Source of the DNA: Aestuariivita sp.
GTDB taxonomy: Bacteria > Pseudomonadota > Alphaproteobacteria > Rhodobacterales > Rhodobacteraceae
NCBI GenBank assembly: GCA_026710045.1
Contig: JAPORU010000097.1
Span: forward strand, 1-32,085
Reading direction: 5' to 3'
DNA length: 32,085 bases
Part shown: piece after piece, positions 18,733 through 29,229 of the stretch
Layout of the letters: every line of letters begins with the position of its first letter
How positions within the stretch are numbered: position 1 is the first letter of the stretch
Position numbers and translations under genes: made by a program
The notes under the pieces: generated by a model
What the model was told of the DNA's origin: nothing
The model's database searches: none
The model's input: only the letters and a program-made list of their open reading frames with translations

Positions 18733-20274
18733 GTGGATAATCTGCTCTCCATCACAACGTTCCTGCCATCAATTGCGGCCTTGATACTGACATTATTTTT
18801 ACGCGGGAATGATGACGCCGCGAACCGGAATGCGAAGTTTGCTGCATTGTTCGCGACGATTGCCACCTTTGTGACGTCCCTCTTTATCTTGTTCGGATTT
18901 GACCCTGATGATGTTGGGTTTCAGTTCGTAGAAGAGGGTGAGTGGTTGTTCGGTCTTAAGTACAAGATGGGTGTTGATGGCATCAGCGTTCTGTTCGTAA
19001 TGCTGACGACGTTCATTATGCCGTTGGTTATACTGGCCAGTTGGAACGTGCACACGCGGGTCAAGGAATACATGATTGCGTTTCTGGTATTGGAAACCTT
19101 GATGCTGGGCGTATTCATGGCCCTTGATTTGATATTGTTTTATTTGTTCTTTGAGGCGGGCCTTATCCCGATGTTTCTGATTATCGGGATATGGGGTGGC
19201 AAGGATCGCATTTACGCTTCGTTTAAGTTCTTTCTTTATACATTCCTTGGGTCGGTTTTGATGCTAGTAGCGATGGTCGGGATGTATATTGATGCCGGGA
19301 CGACGGATATTGAGCGTTTGCTCAGGCATCCGTTTAGTTTTGAACCTTTCAATATATTCGGTTTTCACGTTGTCGGGGGACTGCAGACCATGATGTGGTT
19401 GGCATTTTTTGCCAGTTTCGCGGTGAAAATGCCAATGTGGCCGGTACACACATGGTTGCCGGATGCACATGTACAGGCTCCGACTGCCGGATCGGTGGTC
19501 CTCGCGTCTATTCTCCTTAAAATGGGGGGTTACGGATTCTTGCGCTTTAGTCTGCCGATGTTTCCCATTGGATCCGAGATCATGGCACCCTTGGTTCTGT
19601 GGATGAGCGCAATTGCAATTGTTTACACGTCTTTGGTTGCGCTTGTTCAGGAGGATATGAAGAAGTTGATCGCCTATTCCTCAGTTGCTCACATGGGCTT
19701 TGTTACAATGGGGATTTTCACATTTAATCAGCAGGGACTTGATGGAGCGATCTTCCAGATGCTCAGTCATGGATTTATTTCTGGGGCGCTCTTTCTCTGT
19801 GTTGGTGTGATTTACGATCGCCAGAAGACTCGTGAGATTGATGCGTATGGTGGCTTGGTGAATCGAATGCCGGCGTATGCATTAATCTTCATGCTCTTTA
19901 CGATGGCGAATGTTGGATTGCCGGGTACATCCGGATTCATTGGTGAATTTCTAACCTTGGTGGCGGTGTTTCAAGAAAATACGTGGGTCGCCTTGGTGGC
20001 GACTTCGGGTGTCATTTTCTCAGCTGCTTACGCTCTCTGGCTCTATCGACGTGTTGTGTTTGGAGACCTTATCAAAGAGAGTCTGACATCCATTCAGGAT
20101 ATGTCTCGTCGTGAACGCATGATTTTTGCGCCGCTTATCGCGGCGACGATTGCTTTCGGTATCTATCCGGCACCCATTCTGGATATTATTGGTCCGTCCG
20201 TGCAGGCACTGCTTGAAGAGCGTAACGCCGCTCTTGATCACGCGTTCGTGGTCACGCAGTGGGCACTAAACTAA
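18733..20274 (+). CDS. nuoM: NADH-quinone oxidoreductase subunit M
   Basis: NuoM (ND4) is the middle antiporter-like proton-pumping subunit. The 513-residue product has typical stretches: [18 protein letters not shown] (with the conserved Glu), [23 protein letters not shown] in shortened form around residue 235, and [18 protein letters not shown]. The GTG start at 18733 has GGAGGG (18722-18727) upstream. It follows nuoL with a 2-nt gap. Confidence 0.97.
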   Translation: MDNLLSITTFLPSIAALILTLFLRGNDDAANRNAKFAALFATIATFVTSLFILFGFDPDDVGFQFVEEGEWLFGLKYKMGVDGISVLFVMLTTFIMPLVILASWNVHTRVKEYMIAFLVLETLMLGVFMALDLILFYLFFEAGLIPMFLIIGIWGGKDRIYASFKFFLYTFLGSVLMLVAMVGMYIDAGTTDIERLLRHPFSFEPFNIFGFHVVGGLQTMMWLAFFASFAVKMPMWPVHTWLPDAHVQAPTAGSVVLASILLKMGGYGFLRFSLPMFPIGSEIMAPLVLWMSAIAIVYTSLVALVQEDMKKLIAYSSVAHMGFVTMGIFTFNQQGLDGAIFQMLSHGFISGALFLCVGVIYDRQKTREIDAYGGLVNRMPAYALIFMLFTMANVGLPGTSGFIGEFLTLVAVFQENTWVALVATSGVIFSAAYALWLYRRVVFGDLIKESLTSIQDMSRRERMIFAPLIAATIAFGIYPAPILDIIGPSVQALLEERNAALDHAFVVTQWALN

Positions 20275-20284
20275 GATATCGAAG

Positions 20285-21727
20285 ATGATTTACTCAGACC
20301 TTTACGTCATTCTCCCGGAAATTCTGTTGTCGGTTTTTGCATTAGTTGCATTGATTGCAGTGGTCTACGCAGGGAAAGACCAGCGGGCTTCGCTCTTGCT
20401 TTGGGTATCGACCGGAATGCTGCTTGCTGTCACGGCCTTTATTGGGATTGTCGGTTCCGGTACACACGTCGCGTTTAATAGTTTGTTCGTTGACGACGCG
20501 TTTTCACGCTTTGCGAAGATTTTAATTTTGGCCTCAGCGGCGGTAATATTGTTGATGAGCGAGAGTTTCATGGCGAAGCATGATCTTTTGCGGTTTGAGT
20601 ATCCGATTCTCATTGTTCTTGCCGCCGTCGGCATGATGATTATGGTCAGTGCGGCGGACCTCATGACACTCTACATGGGGTTGGAGCTTCAATCTTTGTC
20701 GCTTTATATCGTTGCGGCACTTCGACGGGACAGTGTTCGGGCAACGGAAGCGGGTTTGAAGTACTTTGTGCTGGGAGCCTTATCATCGGGCCTGTTCTTG
20801 TTCGGCGCCTCTTTGGTGTATGGCTATGCCGGTACAACGCAATTCGCAGGAATCATTGAGACCACCAGGGATCAGGAGTTATCCCTCGGACTGTTGTTTG
20901 GTCTCATTTTCGTCATTTCGGGGCTAGCCTTTAAAGTGTCTGCGGTTCCGTTTCATATGTGGACCCCGGATGTGTACGAAGGTTCACCGACGCCCGTTAC
21001 GGCTTTTTTTTCGACGGCCCCGAAAGTCGCCGCGATCGGCTTGTTTGCACGGGTTCTTCACGATGCCTTTGGGGGCGCGATTGCGGACTGGAGACAGGTG
21101 ATCGCTCTGTTGTCGGTTTTGTCGATGTTTCTTGGTTCCATTGCGGCCATCGGGCAAACAGACATTAAGCGTTTGATGGCGTATTCATCCATTGCGCATA
21201 TGGGTTATGCGTTAATGGGCCTTGCCGCAGGCACCCAACTGGGTATTGAGGCGCTCCTTGTTTACATGGTCATTTACGTGACCATGAGTATTGGCACTTT
21301 TGCCTTTATCTTGACAATGGAGCGGGACGGTCAACCGATTACAGACATTTCAGCTTTGAAACTTATCGCCAATAGTGATCCTCTCAAGGCCTTGTCGATG
21401 TTGATTTTATTGTTCTCGCTTGCCGGTGTTCCACCGATGCTTGGTTTTTTCGGAAAGTTCTATGTGCTCAAGTCGGCTTATGAAGCCGGCCTGATTTGGC
21501 TGGCTATTGCCGGGGTCGTTGCGTCCGTAATCGGGGCCTATTACTATCTTCGCATTGTCTTCCTTATGTATTTCGGCGATGATGTGAATGAAGAGCTGGA
21601 GACTCGTGGCACGCCGATCTTGACGGCAATTGTTGTGGTGTGTGCAGCCGTTATGGTGCTTGGAATTGTCAACTTGTTTGGCATCGATGGTGCAGCGTCT
21701 GTTGCGGCAGAAATTCTGATCCGTTGA
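20285..21727 (+). CDS. nuoN: NADH-quinone oxidoreductase subunit N
   Basis: NuoN (ND2) is the third antiporter-like subunit, nearest the peripheral arm. The 480-residue product has about 14 helices. Its conserved stretches are [40 protein letters not shown] and [19 protein letters not shown], which contain the pumping Glu and Lys residues. ATG 20285 starts 10 nt after nuoM. It is the last nuo gene, and birA follows after about 75 bp with no visible terminator. Confidence 0.97.
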   Translation: MIYSDLYVILPEILLSVFALVALIAVVYAGKDQRASLLLWVSTGMLLAVTAFIGIVGSGTHVAFNSLFVDDAFSRFAKILILASAAVILLMSESFMAKHDLLRFEYPILIVLAAVGMMIMVSAADLMTLYMGLELQSLSLYIVAALRRDSVRATEAGLKYFVLGALSSGLFLFGASLVYGYAGTTQFAGIIETTRDQELSLGLLFGLIFVISGLAFKVSAVPFHMWTPDVYEGSPTPVTAFFSTAPKVAAIGLFARVLHDAFGGAIADWRQVIALLSVLSMFLGSIAAIGQTDIKRLMAYSSIAHMGYALMGLAAGTQLGIEALLVYMVIYVTMSIGTFAFILTMERDGQPITDISALKLIANSDPLKALSMLILLFSLAGVPPMLGFFGKFYVLKSAYEAGLIWLAIAGVVASVIGAYYYLRIVFLMYFGDDVNEELETRGTPILTAIVVVCAAVMVLGIVNLFGIDGAASVAAEILIR

Positions 21728-21803
21728 GCACATTTCACTATTATGGTGTGAGCCTCTGTCTGCCGACCGGTTGGTACTGTCCGATCATGATGGGGATCTA
21801 TTG

Positions 21804-22562
21804 ATGGAATGGCCCGCCGGGTATCAACGTCGATTGTTGGGAGAGGTGTCAAGTACGTTAGATGTGGCCAGACAGATTTTTTCTGAGATAGACGAGCCTG
21901 AGTGGATTCTCGCACAAAATCAAACAAGTCCTCGTGGAAGGAATGGTCGAAAGTGGATCAGCGGAGAGCGTAACTTCTCAGCCACATTGTTGATGCGTCT
22001 TGATGAAAGTCCGCAGGCCGCCGCCTTGCGCTCCTTTGTGATGTCACTGGCGCTCTTTGATGCCCTTGTCGCGATTGTTGGTCCAGCACACGGATTGAGC
22101 CTCAAGTGGCCAAATGATGTGCTCTTGAATTGTGGTAAGTTGGCAGGAATCTTGTTGGAAAGCTGTCGAGGACGAAACAAGTCGATCGAGTTGGCTATTG
22201 GCATTGGTGTGAATCTGCTTGATGCGCCGGTCGGAAGGACAATCGAAAAACGTGCGGCAAATCCTGTATCTTTGTTCGGTGAAACGGGTGTTTCGATTGA
22301 AGCAGTCCGATTTATGGACTATCTCGCGGCGAGTTATGCACGGAGGGAAAGACAGTTTCGGGATCTTGGGTTTGAATCAATTCGCGTGGATTGGTTGAAG
22401 CATGCGGCGCGACTCGGCGACATTATTGAGGCGGTCACCCGTGTGTCGCGCCTGGTTGGTGTTTTTGAAACGGTTGATAGAGATGGCAATCTTGTTTTGA
22501 ATACGGCGGACGGACCAAAGAAAATCGCGGCCGCTGATGTCTTTTTTGAGGGAGTTCACTGA
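21804..22562 (+). CDS. birA: Biotin--[acetyl-CoA-carboxylase] ligase (monofunctional)
   Basis: BirA activates biotin to biotinyl-AMP and attaches it to the carrier lysine of biotin enzymes. From ATG 21804 the protein has 252 residues. It shows the biotinyl-AMP loop RGRNGRKW (44-51), KWPND (101-105) and the GKLAGILLE segment. There is no N-terminal helix-turn-helix, so it is not a biotin-operon repressor. ATG 21804 has GGGG 8 nt upstream and gives an N-terminus MEWPAGYQRR like relatives; a TTG at 21771 would add 11 unlikely residues. The stop overlaps the coaX start (TGATG). Confidence 0.93.
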   Translation: MEWPAGYQRRLLGEVSSTLDVARQIFSEIDEPEWILAQNQTSPRGRNGRKWISGERNFSATLLMRLDESPQAAALRSFVMSLALFDALVAIVGPAHGLSLKWPNDVLLNCGKLAGILLESCRGRNKSIELAIGIGVNLLDAPVGRTIEKRAANPVSLFGETGVSIEAVRFMDYLAASYARRERQFRDLGFESIRVDWLKHAARLGDIIEAVTRVSRLVGVFETVDRDGNLVLNTADGPKKIAAADVFFEGVH

Positions 22563-23350
22563 TGTTGCTTGCGATTGATTGCGGCAATACGAACACGGTT
22601 TTTTCTATATGGGATGGTCAAAAATTTTTGTGTACAATGCGTACATCGACACATCATGCGCGTACGGCTGATGCTTATTTCACATGGTTCACGACGCTTC
22701 TAAAGCATTATCAGATTAACCCACAGATTGAAGATATTATTATTTCCTCGACCGTTCCTCGCGTCGTATTTAATCTTCGCGTTTTTTCAGATCGTTTTTT
22801 CGGGTGTCGTCCTTTGGTTGTTGGACGTGTTGACTGTCGGCTTCCGAATGAACCGCGAGTCGATGCCGGAACAATTGTGGGCCCAGATCGTTTAGTCAAT
22901 TCCGCGGGTGCTCATGATCGTCTGGGAGGAAATTTAATCGTCGTTGATTTTGGCACAGCGACGACTTTCGACGTGGTTGATTATGATGGTGCTTATGTCG
23001 GCGGTTTGATTTCTCCAGGTGTGAATCTCAGTCTTGAGGTTCTGCATATGTCAGCGGCGGCTTTGCCGCATGTGGACATATCAAAACCGCAATCCGTTGT
23101 TGGAACAAACACAGTGGCCTGTATGCAGTCCGGTGTGTTTTGGGGCTATATTGGCTTAATCAAGGAGTGTTGCGCCCGGATACAGGATGAAAGGAAAGCT
23201 GAAATGAAAATAATTGCAACGGGCGGCCTTGCTCCATTGTTTGCAGAGACGGAAAAACTCTTTGACGTCATTGACAATGATTTAACGATGCATGGTTTAG
23301 TGGTGATCCATAATCACAATAAGAACAACGGCATGACCCATGAGCAATGA
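22562..23350 (+). CDS. coaX: Type III pantothenate kinase
   Basis: CoaX phosphorylates pantothenate, the first step of coenzyme A synthesis, and belongs to the ASKHA fold. The 262-residue product has the phosphate loop DCGNTNTVFSIWDG (Asp6), GPDRLVNS (107-114) and DFGTATTFDVV (from 129), followed by GGLISPG. The length is typical. It is coupled by overlap to birA upstream and overlaps the rnj start by 11 nt. Type III kinases are the usual form in alphaproteobacteria of this kind. Confidence 0.95.
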   Translation: MLLAIDCGNTNTVFSIWDGQKFLCTMRTSTHHARTADAYFTWFTTLLKHYQINPQIEDIIISSTVPRVVFNLRVFSDRFFGCRPLVVGRVDCRLPNEPRVDAGTIVGPDRLVNSAGAHDRLGGNLIVVDFGTATTFDVVDYDGAYVGGLISPGVNLSLEVLHMSAAALPHVDISKPQSVVGTNTVACMQSGVFWGYIGLIKECCARIQDERKAEMKIIATGGLAPLFAETEKLFDVIDNDLTMHGLVVIHNHNKNNGMTHEQ

Positions 23351-25004
23351 AAGGTTAATTTATTTGCCTCTCGGTGGCGCTGGAGAAGTCGGCCTGAATT
23401 CTTATGTTTACGGGTATGGTCAGCCTAACAAAGAGAGATTCGTTTTGATCGATCTTGGTGTAGCGTTTCCAAATATGGAAACGTCACCTGGAGTTGACCT
23501 TATTTTTCCTGATATGACCTGGCTCATGAAGCATGTGAAGAGGCTTGAGGCGATCTTTATTACGCATGCACATGAGGATCACGTCGGGGCTATGGCGCAT
23601 TATTGTGACGTCTTGCCGGTTCCGATTTATGTACGTTTGTTCACGGCAAATATCTTGATGGATAAGATGAAGGATCTTGGGAAATCCGTTGAGAAAATCA
23701 AAGTTGTGCGCAGGTGGACCGATACAATTGATACCGGATCCTTTCGGGTTCGTTTTCTTCCGGTCTCGCACTCCATTCCGGAGAGTAGTTCTCTTGTTAT
23801 TGAGAGTCCTGGGGGCACCGTGATTCATACGGGCGATTTCAAGATTGATCCAGGTCCGGTGGTGGGTGCGGCATTTGATGTGGACCTTTGGAAAAACGTG
23901 TCATCGAAGGGTATTCACGCATTGGTTTGTGATTCGACGAATGTTCATTCGGGCGCGGCTGGTCGCTCAGAAAGTGGGTTAGCACCTGAGATCGAAAGTC
24001 TGATAAAGCGTGCAAAAGGTATGGTGATTGCAACCACATTTGCTTCAAATATCGCACGGGTGAAGACGTTGGCGGATGCAGCGGTGCGAGCGGGTCGGTC
24101 GATTTGCATTTTGGGTCGAGCGATGCGCCGCATGGTTGACACGGCCGTACGCGTTGGCGTTCTGACGGATTTTCCGAAGACCGTCAGCCCTGAAAATGCA
24201 CGTGACATCCCGCGTGAAAATCTTATGCTCATTGTGACCGGTAGTCAAGGTGAACCGCGTGCGGCCTCTGCACAGCTATCACGTGGTAAGTACATGAAGC
24301 TTGAGGTGCGTGAAGGTGATCTTTTTTTGTTTTCATCAAAAACGATACCGGGAAACGAGCGTGGGGTCCTTCAAATAATCAATCAATTCAGCAACGCTGG
24401 CGTGGACGTTATCGATGATTCGTTTCCTCATTATCATGTTTCTGGCCATGCGAATCGTCCAGATCTAGAAATGCTTCACCAGCTTGTTCATCCCAAGATC
24501 ATTATTCCGATGCATGGTGAACATCGTCATTTACGGGAACATGCACGACTGTGCCGGCAGAATGGCTATCAATCCATTGTGGCCACAAATGGTACGATAG
24601 TGGATTTGTCTGGTGATGTTCCGGTTGTCGCAGGATATGTTGAGACGGGACGTGATTATCTGGACGGCAAAGTTAAGTATAGTGCACGTGACGGTATTGT
24701 TCGGGAGAGATTGAATATGGCCGTAAATGGTCATGTATCTGTGAATGTCGTTTATTCGCCTCGGTCAAAGCCGACTGTCCAAGTTTTTCTGGAAACAATG
24801 GGATTAAGCAAGTATGGGCGCTCGGGGTTGCTGGACCGGGAACTTCATGATCAGTTGACGGTTACGATTAAGGCGGCTGACCGTTCGGTGCTTGAGAATG
24901 ACACGGCTTTACGAGAGGTTCTTGAACATACAGTCAAGCAGACGTGTCGTGCAGAGATTGGCAAGACCCCAACGATGATCATTATGCTCAACCGCTTGAA
25001 TTGA
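23340..25004 (+). CDS. rnj: Ribonuclease J
   Basis: RNase J is a metallo-beta-lactamase/beta-CASP nuclease with 5'-to-3' exonuclease and endonuclease activity on RNA. The 554-residue product has the metal motif HAHEDH (His76-His81), the later His in PVSHSIPES, HTGDFKID, the beta-CASP motif VSGHANRPDL and PMHGEHRHL. A C-terminal domain follows from about residue 450. Start ATG 23340 lies within the end of coaX. The location after birA-coaX is the familiar alphaproteobacterial order. Confidence 0.95.
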   Translation: MSNERLIYLPLGGAGEVGLNSYVYGYGQPNKERFVLIDLGVAFPNMETSPGVDLIFPDMTWLMKHVKRLEAIFITHAHEDHVGAMAHYCDVLPVPIYVRLFTANILMDKMKDLGKSVEKIKVVRRWTDTIDTGSFRVRFLPVSHSIPESSSLVIESPGGTVIHTGDFKIDPGPVVGAAFDVDLWKNVSSKGIHALVCDSTNVHSGAAGRSESGLAPEIESLIKRAKGMVIATTFASNIARVKTLADAAVRAGRSICILGRAMRRMVDTAVRVGVLTDFPKTVSPENARDIPRENLMLIVTGSQGEPRAASAQLSRGKYMKLEVREGDLFLFSSKTIPGNERGVLQIINQFSNAGVDVIDDSFPHYHVSGHANRPDLEMLHQLVHPKIIIPMHGEHRHLREHARLCRQNGYQSIVATNGTIVDLSGDVPVVAGYVETGRDYLDGKVKYSARDGIVRERLNMAVNGHVSVNVVYSPRSKPTVQVFLETMGLSKYGRSGLLDRELHDQLTVTIKAADRSVLENDTALREVLEHTVKQTCRAEIGKTPTMIIMLNRLN

Positions 25005-25112
25005 CCGGTGCCGGAGATATTGGTCCCAGATCAATGTATGGATGACGGGTCTTGTGTTCACGAGGTGTCGGCATGAGGGCTTGCAGACATGCGCGAAGAA
25101 CGGTGTTTGATC

Positions 25113-25187
<75 letters not shown>

Positions 25188-25206
25188 ATGACGGGTGTGA
25201 CATGGT

Positions 25207-25235
25207 AAAGTAGAGAGAGACGATCATGTACGCAA
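25207..25235 (-). promoter_or_regulatory. Possible promoter of tRNA-Thr
   Basis: Read on the minus strand, TTGCGT and TACTTT are separated by 17 bp and end 20 nt before the mature tRNA 5' end. Both boxes are only partial matches to consensus. The position is right for a tRNA promoter. Confidence 0.33.
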
Positions 25236-25276
25236 GTCTAATGTGCGGACGATGCGTCGATAATCAAGGTGGAAAG

Positions 25277-25435
25277 ATGTCGCAAACAGGTACGAAGAAG
25301 AGCAAGGAAACGAATGCCGTTACGCGTGAACAGCGATTAAAGATTTCTCTCAAGGAAAATCTTGCAAGGCGCAAACGTCAGGAAAGGGTCCGCAAGGTAG
25401 TCGCCGGTCATAAAAAGAGAGATTCTCAGGGATAG
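25277..25435 (+). CDS. Small basic hypothetical protein upstream of murA
   Basis: The likely start is ATG 25277, directly after a strong AGGTGG at 25267-25272, giving 52 residues. An in-frame ATG at 25226 would add 17 residues with two Cys but has no better support. The protein is rich in Lys and Arg, with a helical core [20 protein letters not shown] and no hydrophobic segment. Such composition suggests nucleic-acid or ribosome contact, but this is inference. I recall similar unnamed proteins before murA in Rhodobacterales. It ends 4 nt before murA and is likely co-transcribed. Confidence 0.7.
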   Translation: MSQTGTKKSKETNAVTREQRLKISLKENLARRKRQERVRKVVAGHKKRDSQG

Positions 25436-25439
25436 ATCA

Positions 25440-26708
25440 ATGGACCAGATTATCATTCAAGGTGGTAATTCCGTGAGAGGAGTGATTTCGGTTGTTGGGG
25501 CAAAGAACGCATGTTTGGCTCTCATGCCGGCCACGTTGCTGTGTGCAGAGCCGTTAACATTGACAAATGTTCCGCGTCTCAGTGACATTGATACGATGAT
25601 GGCATTGCTCCAGACCTTGGGAGTAGATGTTGATCGCTCGGATGATGGTCGTGTTGTTACGCTGTCGAGTGCATCGATTACGAATCACGTTGCCCATTAT
25701 GATATTGTGCGAAAGATGCGGGCTTCTATTTTGGTGCTCGGCCCGATGTTGGCGCGAGACGGACAGGCTGTTGTATCGTTGCCAGGAGGGTGTGCAATTG
25801 GTGCTCGGCCTGTTAATTTGCACTTATTTGCTTTGAAAGAAATGGGGGCAGAGCTTGAACTGAAAGATGGATATGTGCGTGCAACAGCGTCTCGAGGACT
25901 GACGGCGGGTCGGATTGAATTTCCTTCTGTTTCGGTCGGTGCAACGGAAAACGCATTGATGGCTGCAACTTTGGCAAGAGGAACAACCGTTCTGGGCAAT
26001 GTCGCGCGCGAACCGGAAATCGTCGACTTGGCGGTTTGTCTCAGGAAAATGGGGGCTCAGATTTCGGGCGAGGGTACCGGTGAGATCATTGTTGAGGGTG
26101 TTGATGCGCTTTCTGGTGCTGAACACACGGTTATTCCTGATCGCATAGAATTGGGGACATATATGCTCGCACCTGCCGTTGCAGGCGGTGATGTAGAATT
26201 TGTAGGTGGACGACGGAATTTATTGGAAGCCTTTTGTGGTAAGTTAGAGGAATCGGGTATTGACGTCGAAGAGACGGCGCGAGGACTACGCGTGAGTCAA
26301 AGCGGTTGTCGACCAAAAGCCGTTCATGTGGTCACGGAACCCTTTCCCGGTTTTCCGACCGATCTACAGGCACAGATGATGGCGATGTTGAGCACAGCGG
26401 AAGGGGTAAGCATCCTAGAAGAGAGGATTTTCGAGAATCGATTTATGCATGCACCTGAACTCCTGCGCATGGGGGCAAGAATTGATATACAGGGAGGATC
26501 TGCCAGGGTTACGGGAGTGAAGCGGCTCAAGGGCGCGCCGGTGATGGCAACCGACCTACGTGCTTCGGTTTCACTCATTCTTGCTGGATTGGCGGCCAAC
26601 GGAGAGACCGTTGTCAATCGGGTGTATCACGTTGACCGTGGGTATGAACAGGTGGTTACCAAGCTCAAGGGAATTGGGGCAGATGTTGAACGGATACAGA
26701 ATTCATGA
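25440..26708 (+). CDS. murA: UDP-N-acetylglucosamine 1-carboxyvinyltransferase
   Basis: MurA transfers enolpyruvate from PEP to UDP-GlcNAc, the first committed step of peptidoglycan synthesis in the cytoplasm. The 422-residue product has Lys22-Asn23 ([16 protein letters not shown]) and the active-site loop [15 protein letters not shown] with Cys118, the residue targeted by fosfomycin. The C-terminal [13 protein letters not shown]-like segment ([16 protein letters not shown]) and HVDRGYE are present. Length is normal. The stop overlaps the next start as ATGA. Confidence 0.96.
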   Translation: MDQIIIQGGNSVRGVISVVGAKNACLALMPATLLCAEPLTLTNVPRLSDIDTMMALLQTLGVDVDRSDDGRVVTLSSASITNHVAHYDIVRKMRASILVLGPMLARDGQAVVSLPGGCAIGARPVNLHLFALKEMGAELELKDGYVRATASRGLTAGRIEFPSVSVGATENALMAATLARGTTVLGNVAREPEIVDLAVCLRKMGAQISGEGTGEIIVEGVDALSGAEHTVIPDRIELGTYMLAPAVAGGDVEFVGGRRNLLEAFCGKLEESGIDVEETARGLRVSQSGCRPKAVHVVTEPFPGFPTDLQAQMMAMLSTAEGVSILEERIFENRFMHAPELLRMGARIDIQGGSARVTGVKRLKGAPVMATDLRASVSLILAGLAANGETVVNRVYHVDRGYEQVVTKLKGIGADVERIQNS

Positions 26709-27175
26709 GCAATGACGCGCAATTTGAAGATGGTCGAGAAGTGCCTTTGAATTTAGGCGCGGTTGACGTAGAGGATCTGAAAGTAATGTCATCTCTGATT
26801 CAAGATGCTGTCTTTCCAATTACTGAGATGTCGTGGCAGAGGACGAGACGATCCTTTGCTCTCCTATTGAACAGGTTTCGGTGGGAGGATGAGGGTCGGT
26901 CAAGACATGGAGCGGAACGGGTTCAATCTGTCTTGGCGTTTGATGATGTATTGAGTGTATCAAGTCAGGGCATTCAGCAAACTGATTGCAGTCTGGTGCT
27001 GTCATTGCTCAACCTTGATTTTGTGTCAACAGATGAGACATCGGGGAGCATAATGTTGAACTTGGCGGGTGACGGTGCGATTCGATTGGATGTCGAAACA
27101 ATCGCTGTGACGTTGAAGGATGTGACGCAACCTTATGTGGCGTTATCCGGTCAGGAACCGAGGCATTTTGTTTGA
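26705..27175 (+). CDS. DUF2948 family protein
   Basis: The 156-residue product matches the DUF2948 pattern as I remember it: [20 protein letters not shown] near the start, [23 protein letters not shown], and a C-terminal [11 protein letters not shown]. It looks like a soluble cytoplasmic protein. No function is known to me. It overlaps murA by 4 nt (ATGA), and it is found between murA and hisD in many alphaproteobacteria. Co-translation with murA is therefore likely, but a role in cell-wall synthesis is not established. Confidence 0.85.
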   Translation: MSNDAQFEDGREVPLNLGAVDVEDLKVMSSLIQDAVFPITEMSWQRTRRSFALLLNRFRWEDEGRSRHGAERVQSVLAFDDVLSVSSQGIQQTDCSLVLSLLNLDFVSTDETSGSIMLNLAGDGAIRLDVETIAVTLKDVTQPYVALSGQEPRHFV

Positions 27176-27264
27176 TCGCAGACGGTCAGTGCGGTTTTCA
27201 TGGGCTCATAAGCGAATGTGTCGTTTGTTTATCGGGAGATCGCTTGCCGTTAGGATGTATCGGC

Positions 27265-27293
27265 CTTGAAAGCCGAGAAGAGCTTTTTTCAAG
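27265..27293 (+). other. Imperfect hairpin in the DUF2948-hisD gap
   Basis: CTTGAAAGC (27265-27273) can pair with GCTTTTTTCAAG (27282-27293), with three bulged T residues. No T-tract follows the stem, so it is a weak terminator candidate. A possible promoter, TTGTCA (27294-27299) and TATATG (27318-27323) at 18-bp spacing, begins right after it. The 264-bp gap may therefore separate two transcription units. Confidence 0.27.
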
Positions 27294-27442
27294 TTGTCAG
27301 CCTGTGATACCGGAACATATATGAACGATCACAGTCGTGTTCGATAAAATCTCTTTGAATTGAAAAGCCGACATTGAAAATTCCCATATAGCGTGGATCG
27401 GACGGGAGAGTCTTTCAATCTCTGACACCATAAGGTTGAGTG

Positions 27443-28744
27443 ATGGCCAGATTTCTTGACATAAGACTCAGTGATTTTGAGGAACAGTTTTCTCAATTCT
27501 TGACTGTTAAGCGTGAATTCGGCGAGGACGTGAATGAGTCTGTATCCAAGATTATTGCGGATGTCCGAACGCGCGGCGATTCCGCTTTAATTGACTATAC
27601 ATTGCGTTATGATGATGTGGCCCTGACTCCTGAGACACTTCGAATATCGGAGCAAGATATCAATCAGGCGGCGTCACAAACATCAAAGACGACCTGGAAA
27701 GCTCTCGAAATATCGGCTGAGCGCATTCGTGCGTATCACCTCAAGCAAAGACCGAATGATGTGGGTTGGACGGATGACATCGGTGCAGAATTGGGATGGC
27801 GTTGGTCGGCGATACGATCTGTTGGGCTGTATGTTCCTGGGGGTCAGGTTTCCTATCCTTCTACTCTATTGATGAACGCAATTCCTGCTAAGGTGGCGGG
27901 AGTGGAGCGATTGGCGGTTGCGGTTCCAACTCCGAGAGGAGAGCTTGATCCTGTACTTTGTGCAGCCGCCAGAATTGCTGGTATTCGTGAAATGTATCGA
28001 ATCGGTGGAGCGCAAGCGGTTGCTGCTTTGGCGTATGGGACTCATTCGATACCACCTGTTGATAAAATTACAGGGCCGGGTAATGTTTTTGTGGCCGCGG
28101 CGAAGCGTCGTGTTTATGGACATGTCGGAGTCGATCTTGTTGCCGGTCCGTCTGAAGTTCTCATCATTGCCGATGACGATAATGATCCTGAGTGGATTGC
28201 GCTTGATTTGATCAGCCAAGCTGAACATGATGTAACGGCGCAAGCAATACTTATTACGAACAGTGCCGAATTTGGCCATAAGGTTGCCGGCGCGGTGAAC
28301 TCGCACCTTGAGAGTTTGCCCCGTAAAGAGACGGCTCGTCAAAGCTGGCGTGACTTCGGTGCCATAATCAATGTCAGAAACTTGGAAGAAGCGGCGGATT
28401 TATCAAATCGCATTGCGCCTGAGCATCTAGAGATTTGCGTGGCCGATCCAAAATTGCTGTCGGATCGGTGTATTCATGCTGGTGCTATTTTCTTGGGTTC
28501 GTGGACTCCTGAGGCCATTGGTGATTATGTTGCCGGAGCCAGTCACGTTTTGCCGACCGCCCGATCGGCGCGGTTCTCGTCCGGTTTGAACGTAATGGAT
28601 TTTCTGAAATGTACAACGATCACCCGTATGACTCCGCAGAGTATCCGTGCCATTGGGCCGATCGCTGAGAACCTGGCGGAATCGGAGAAATTGCACGCTC
28701 ATGCACGCTCAGTCCGTGCTCGACTAGGGAAATTGAATGGATGA
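27443..28744 (+). CDS. hisD: Histidinol dehydrogenase
   Basis: HisD oxidises L-histidinol to L-histidine in two NAD-dependent steps, ending histidine synthesis. From ATG 27443 the protein has 433 residues. Family segments are GLYVPGG, ITGPGNVFVAAAKR, DLVAGPSEVLIIADD, SQAEHDVTAQ (Zn ligands Gln and His), APEHLEI (catalytic Glu-His) and GDYVAGASHVLPT. ATG 27443 is preferred over GTG 27440 because AAGG lies 7 nt upstream. The end overlaps the next gene by 8 nt. Confidence 0.95.
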   Translation: MARFLDIRLSDFEEQFSQFLTVKREFGEDVNESVSKIIADVRTRGDSALIDYTLRYDDVALTPETLRISEQDINQAASQTSKTTWKALEISAERIRAYHLKQRPNDVGWTDDIGAELGWRWSAIRSVGLYVPGGQVSYPSTLLMNAIPAKVAGVERLAVAVPTPRGELDPVLCAAARIAGIREMYRIGGAQAVAALAYGTHSIPPVDKITGPGNVFVAAAKRRVYGHVGVDLVAGPSEVLIIADDDNDPEWIALDLISQAEHDVTAQAILITNSAEFGHKVAGAVNSHLESLPRKETARQSWRDFGAIINVRNLEEAADLSNRIAPEHLEICVADPKLLSDRCIHAGAIFLGSWTPEAIGDYVAGASHVLPTARSARFSSGLNVMDFLKCTTITRMTPQSIRAIGPIAENLAESEKLHAHARSVRARLGKLNG

Positions 28745-29228
28745 GAAAATGTCGCGTTTGATCGAAATCGAGTTGGATGACGCAGGTTTACCGCCCCCGA
28801 CATTCGAGATTGAGCAAGAACGTAAGGTCGCAATTTATGATCTCTTGGAAGATAATCGGTTTGAATTACCCAAAAGGGATGATCGAGTGGTTCCTGATGG
28901 CCCCTATAAAATGTATTTGTCAATTCGCGAGAGGAGACTGGTTTTTACAATATTTTCTGAAACGGATGATCTCGCAGCTGAATTCCATCTTTCGATGGGA
29001 CCGTTTCAGCAAGTCATAAAAGATTACTTTCAGATCTGTGAAAGTTACTTTGATGCTGTCAAGAGATTGCCGCCGTCGCAAATTGAAACCATCGATATGG
29101 CCCGTCGTGGAATTCACAATGAAGGCAGTCGGGTCCTGCGGGAGCGTCTGGAAGGCAAAGTTGAAATGGATAACGATACCGCGCGCCGATTATTCACTCT
29201 CATTTGTGTCTTGCATTTTGGGGGTTAA
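28737..29228 (+). CDS. UPF0262 family protein
   Basis: The 163-residue product matches UPF0262: IEIELDDAGLPPPTFEIEQE near the start, then YKMYLSIRERRLVF, HLSMGPFQQVIKDYFQICES, PPSQIETIDMARRGIHNEGS and a C-terminal ARRLFTLICVLHF. It is soluble, with no signal peptide. The family is restricted to alphaproteobacteria as far as I know and has no assigned function. ATG 28737 has AGGGA 6 nt upstream and overlaps hisD by 8 nt, so the two are co-translated. Confidence 0.88.
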   Translation: MDEKMSRLIEIELDDAGLPPPTFEIEQERKVAIYDLLEDNRFELPKRDDRVVPDGPYKMYLSIRERRLVFTIFSETDDLAAEFHLSMGPFQQVIKDYFQICESYFDAVKRLPPSQIETIDMARRGIHNEGSRVLRERLEGKVEMDNDTARRLFTLICVLHFGG

Positions 29229-29229
29229 T

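Noticed and set aside
29038-29229. N-terminal extension of the phosphatase-like gene into UPF0262
   Set aside because: This part overlaps the conserved UPF0262 coding sequence in another frame; GTG 29230 gives the expected family N-terminus.
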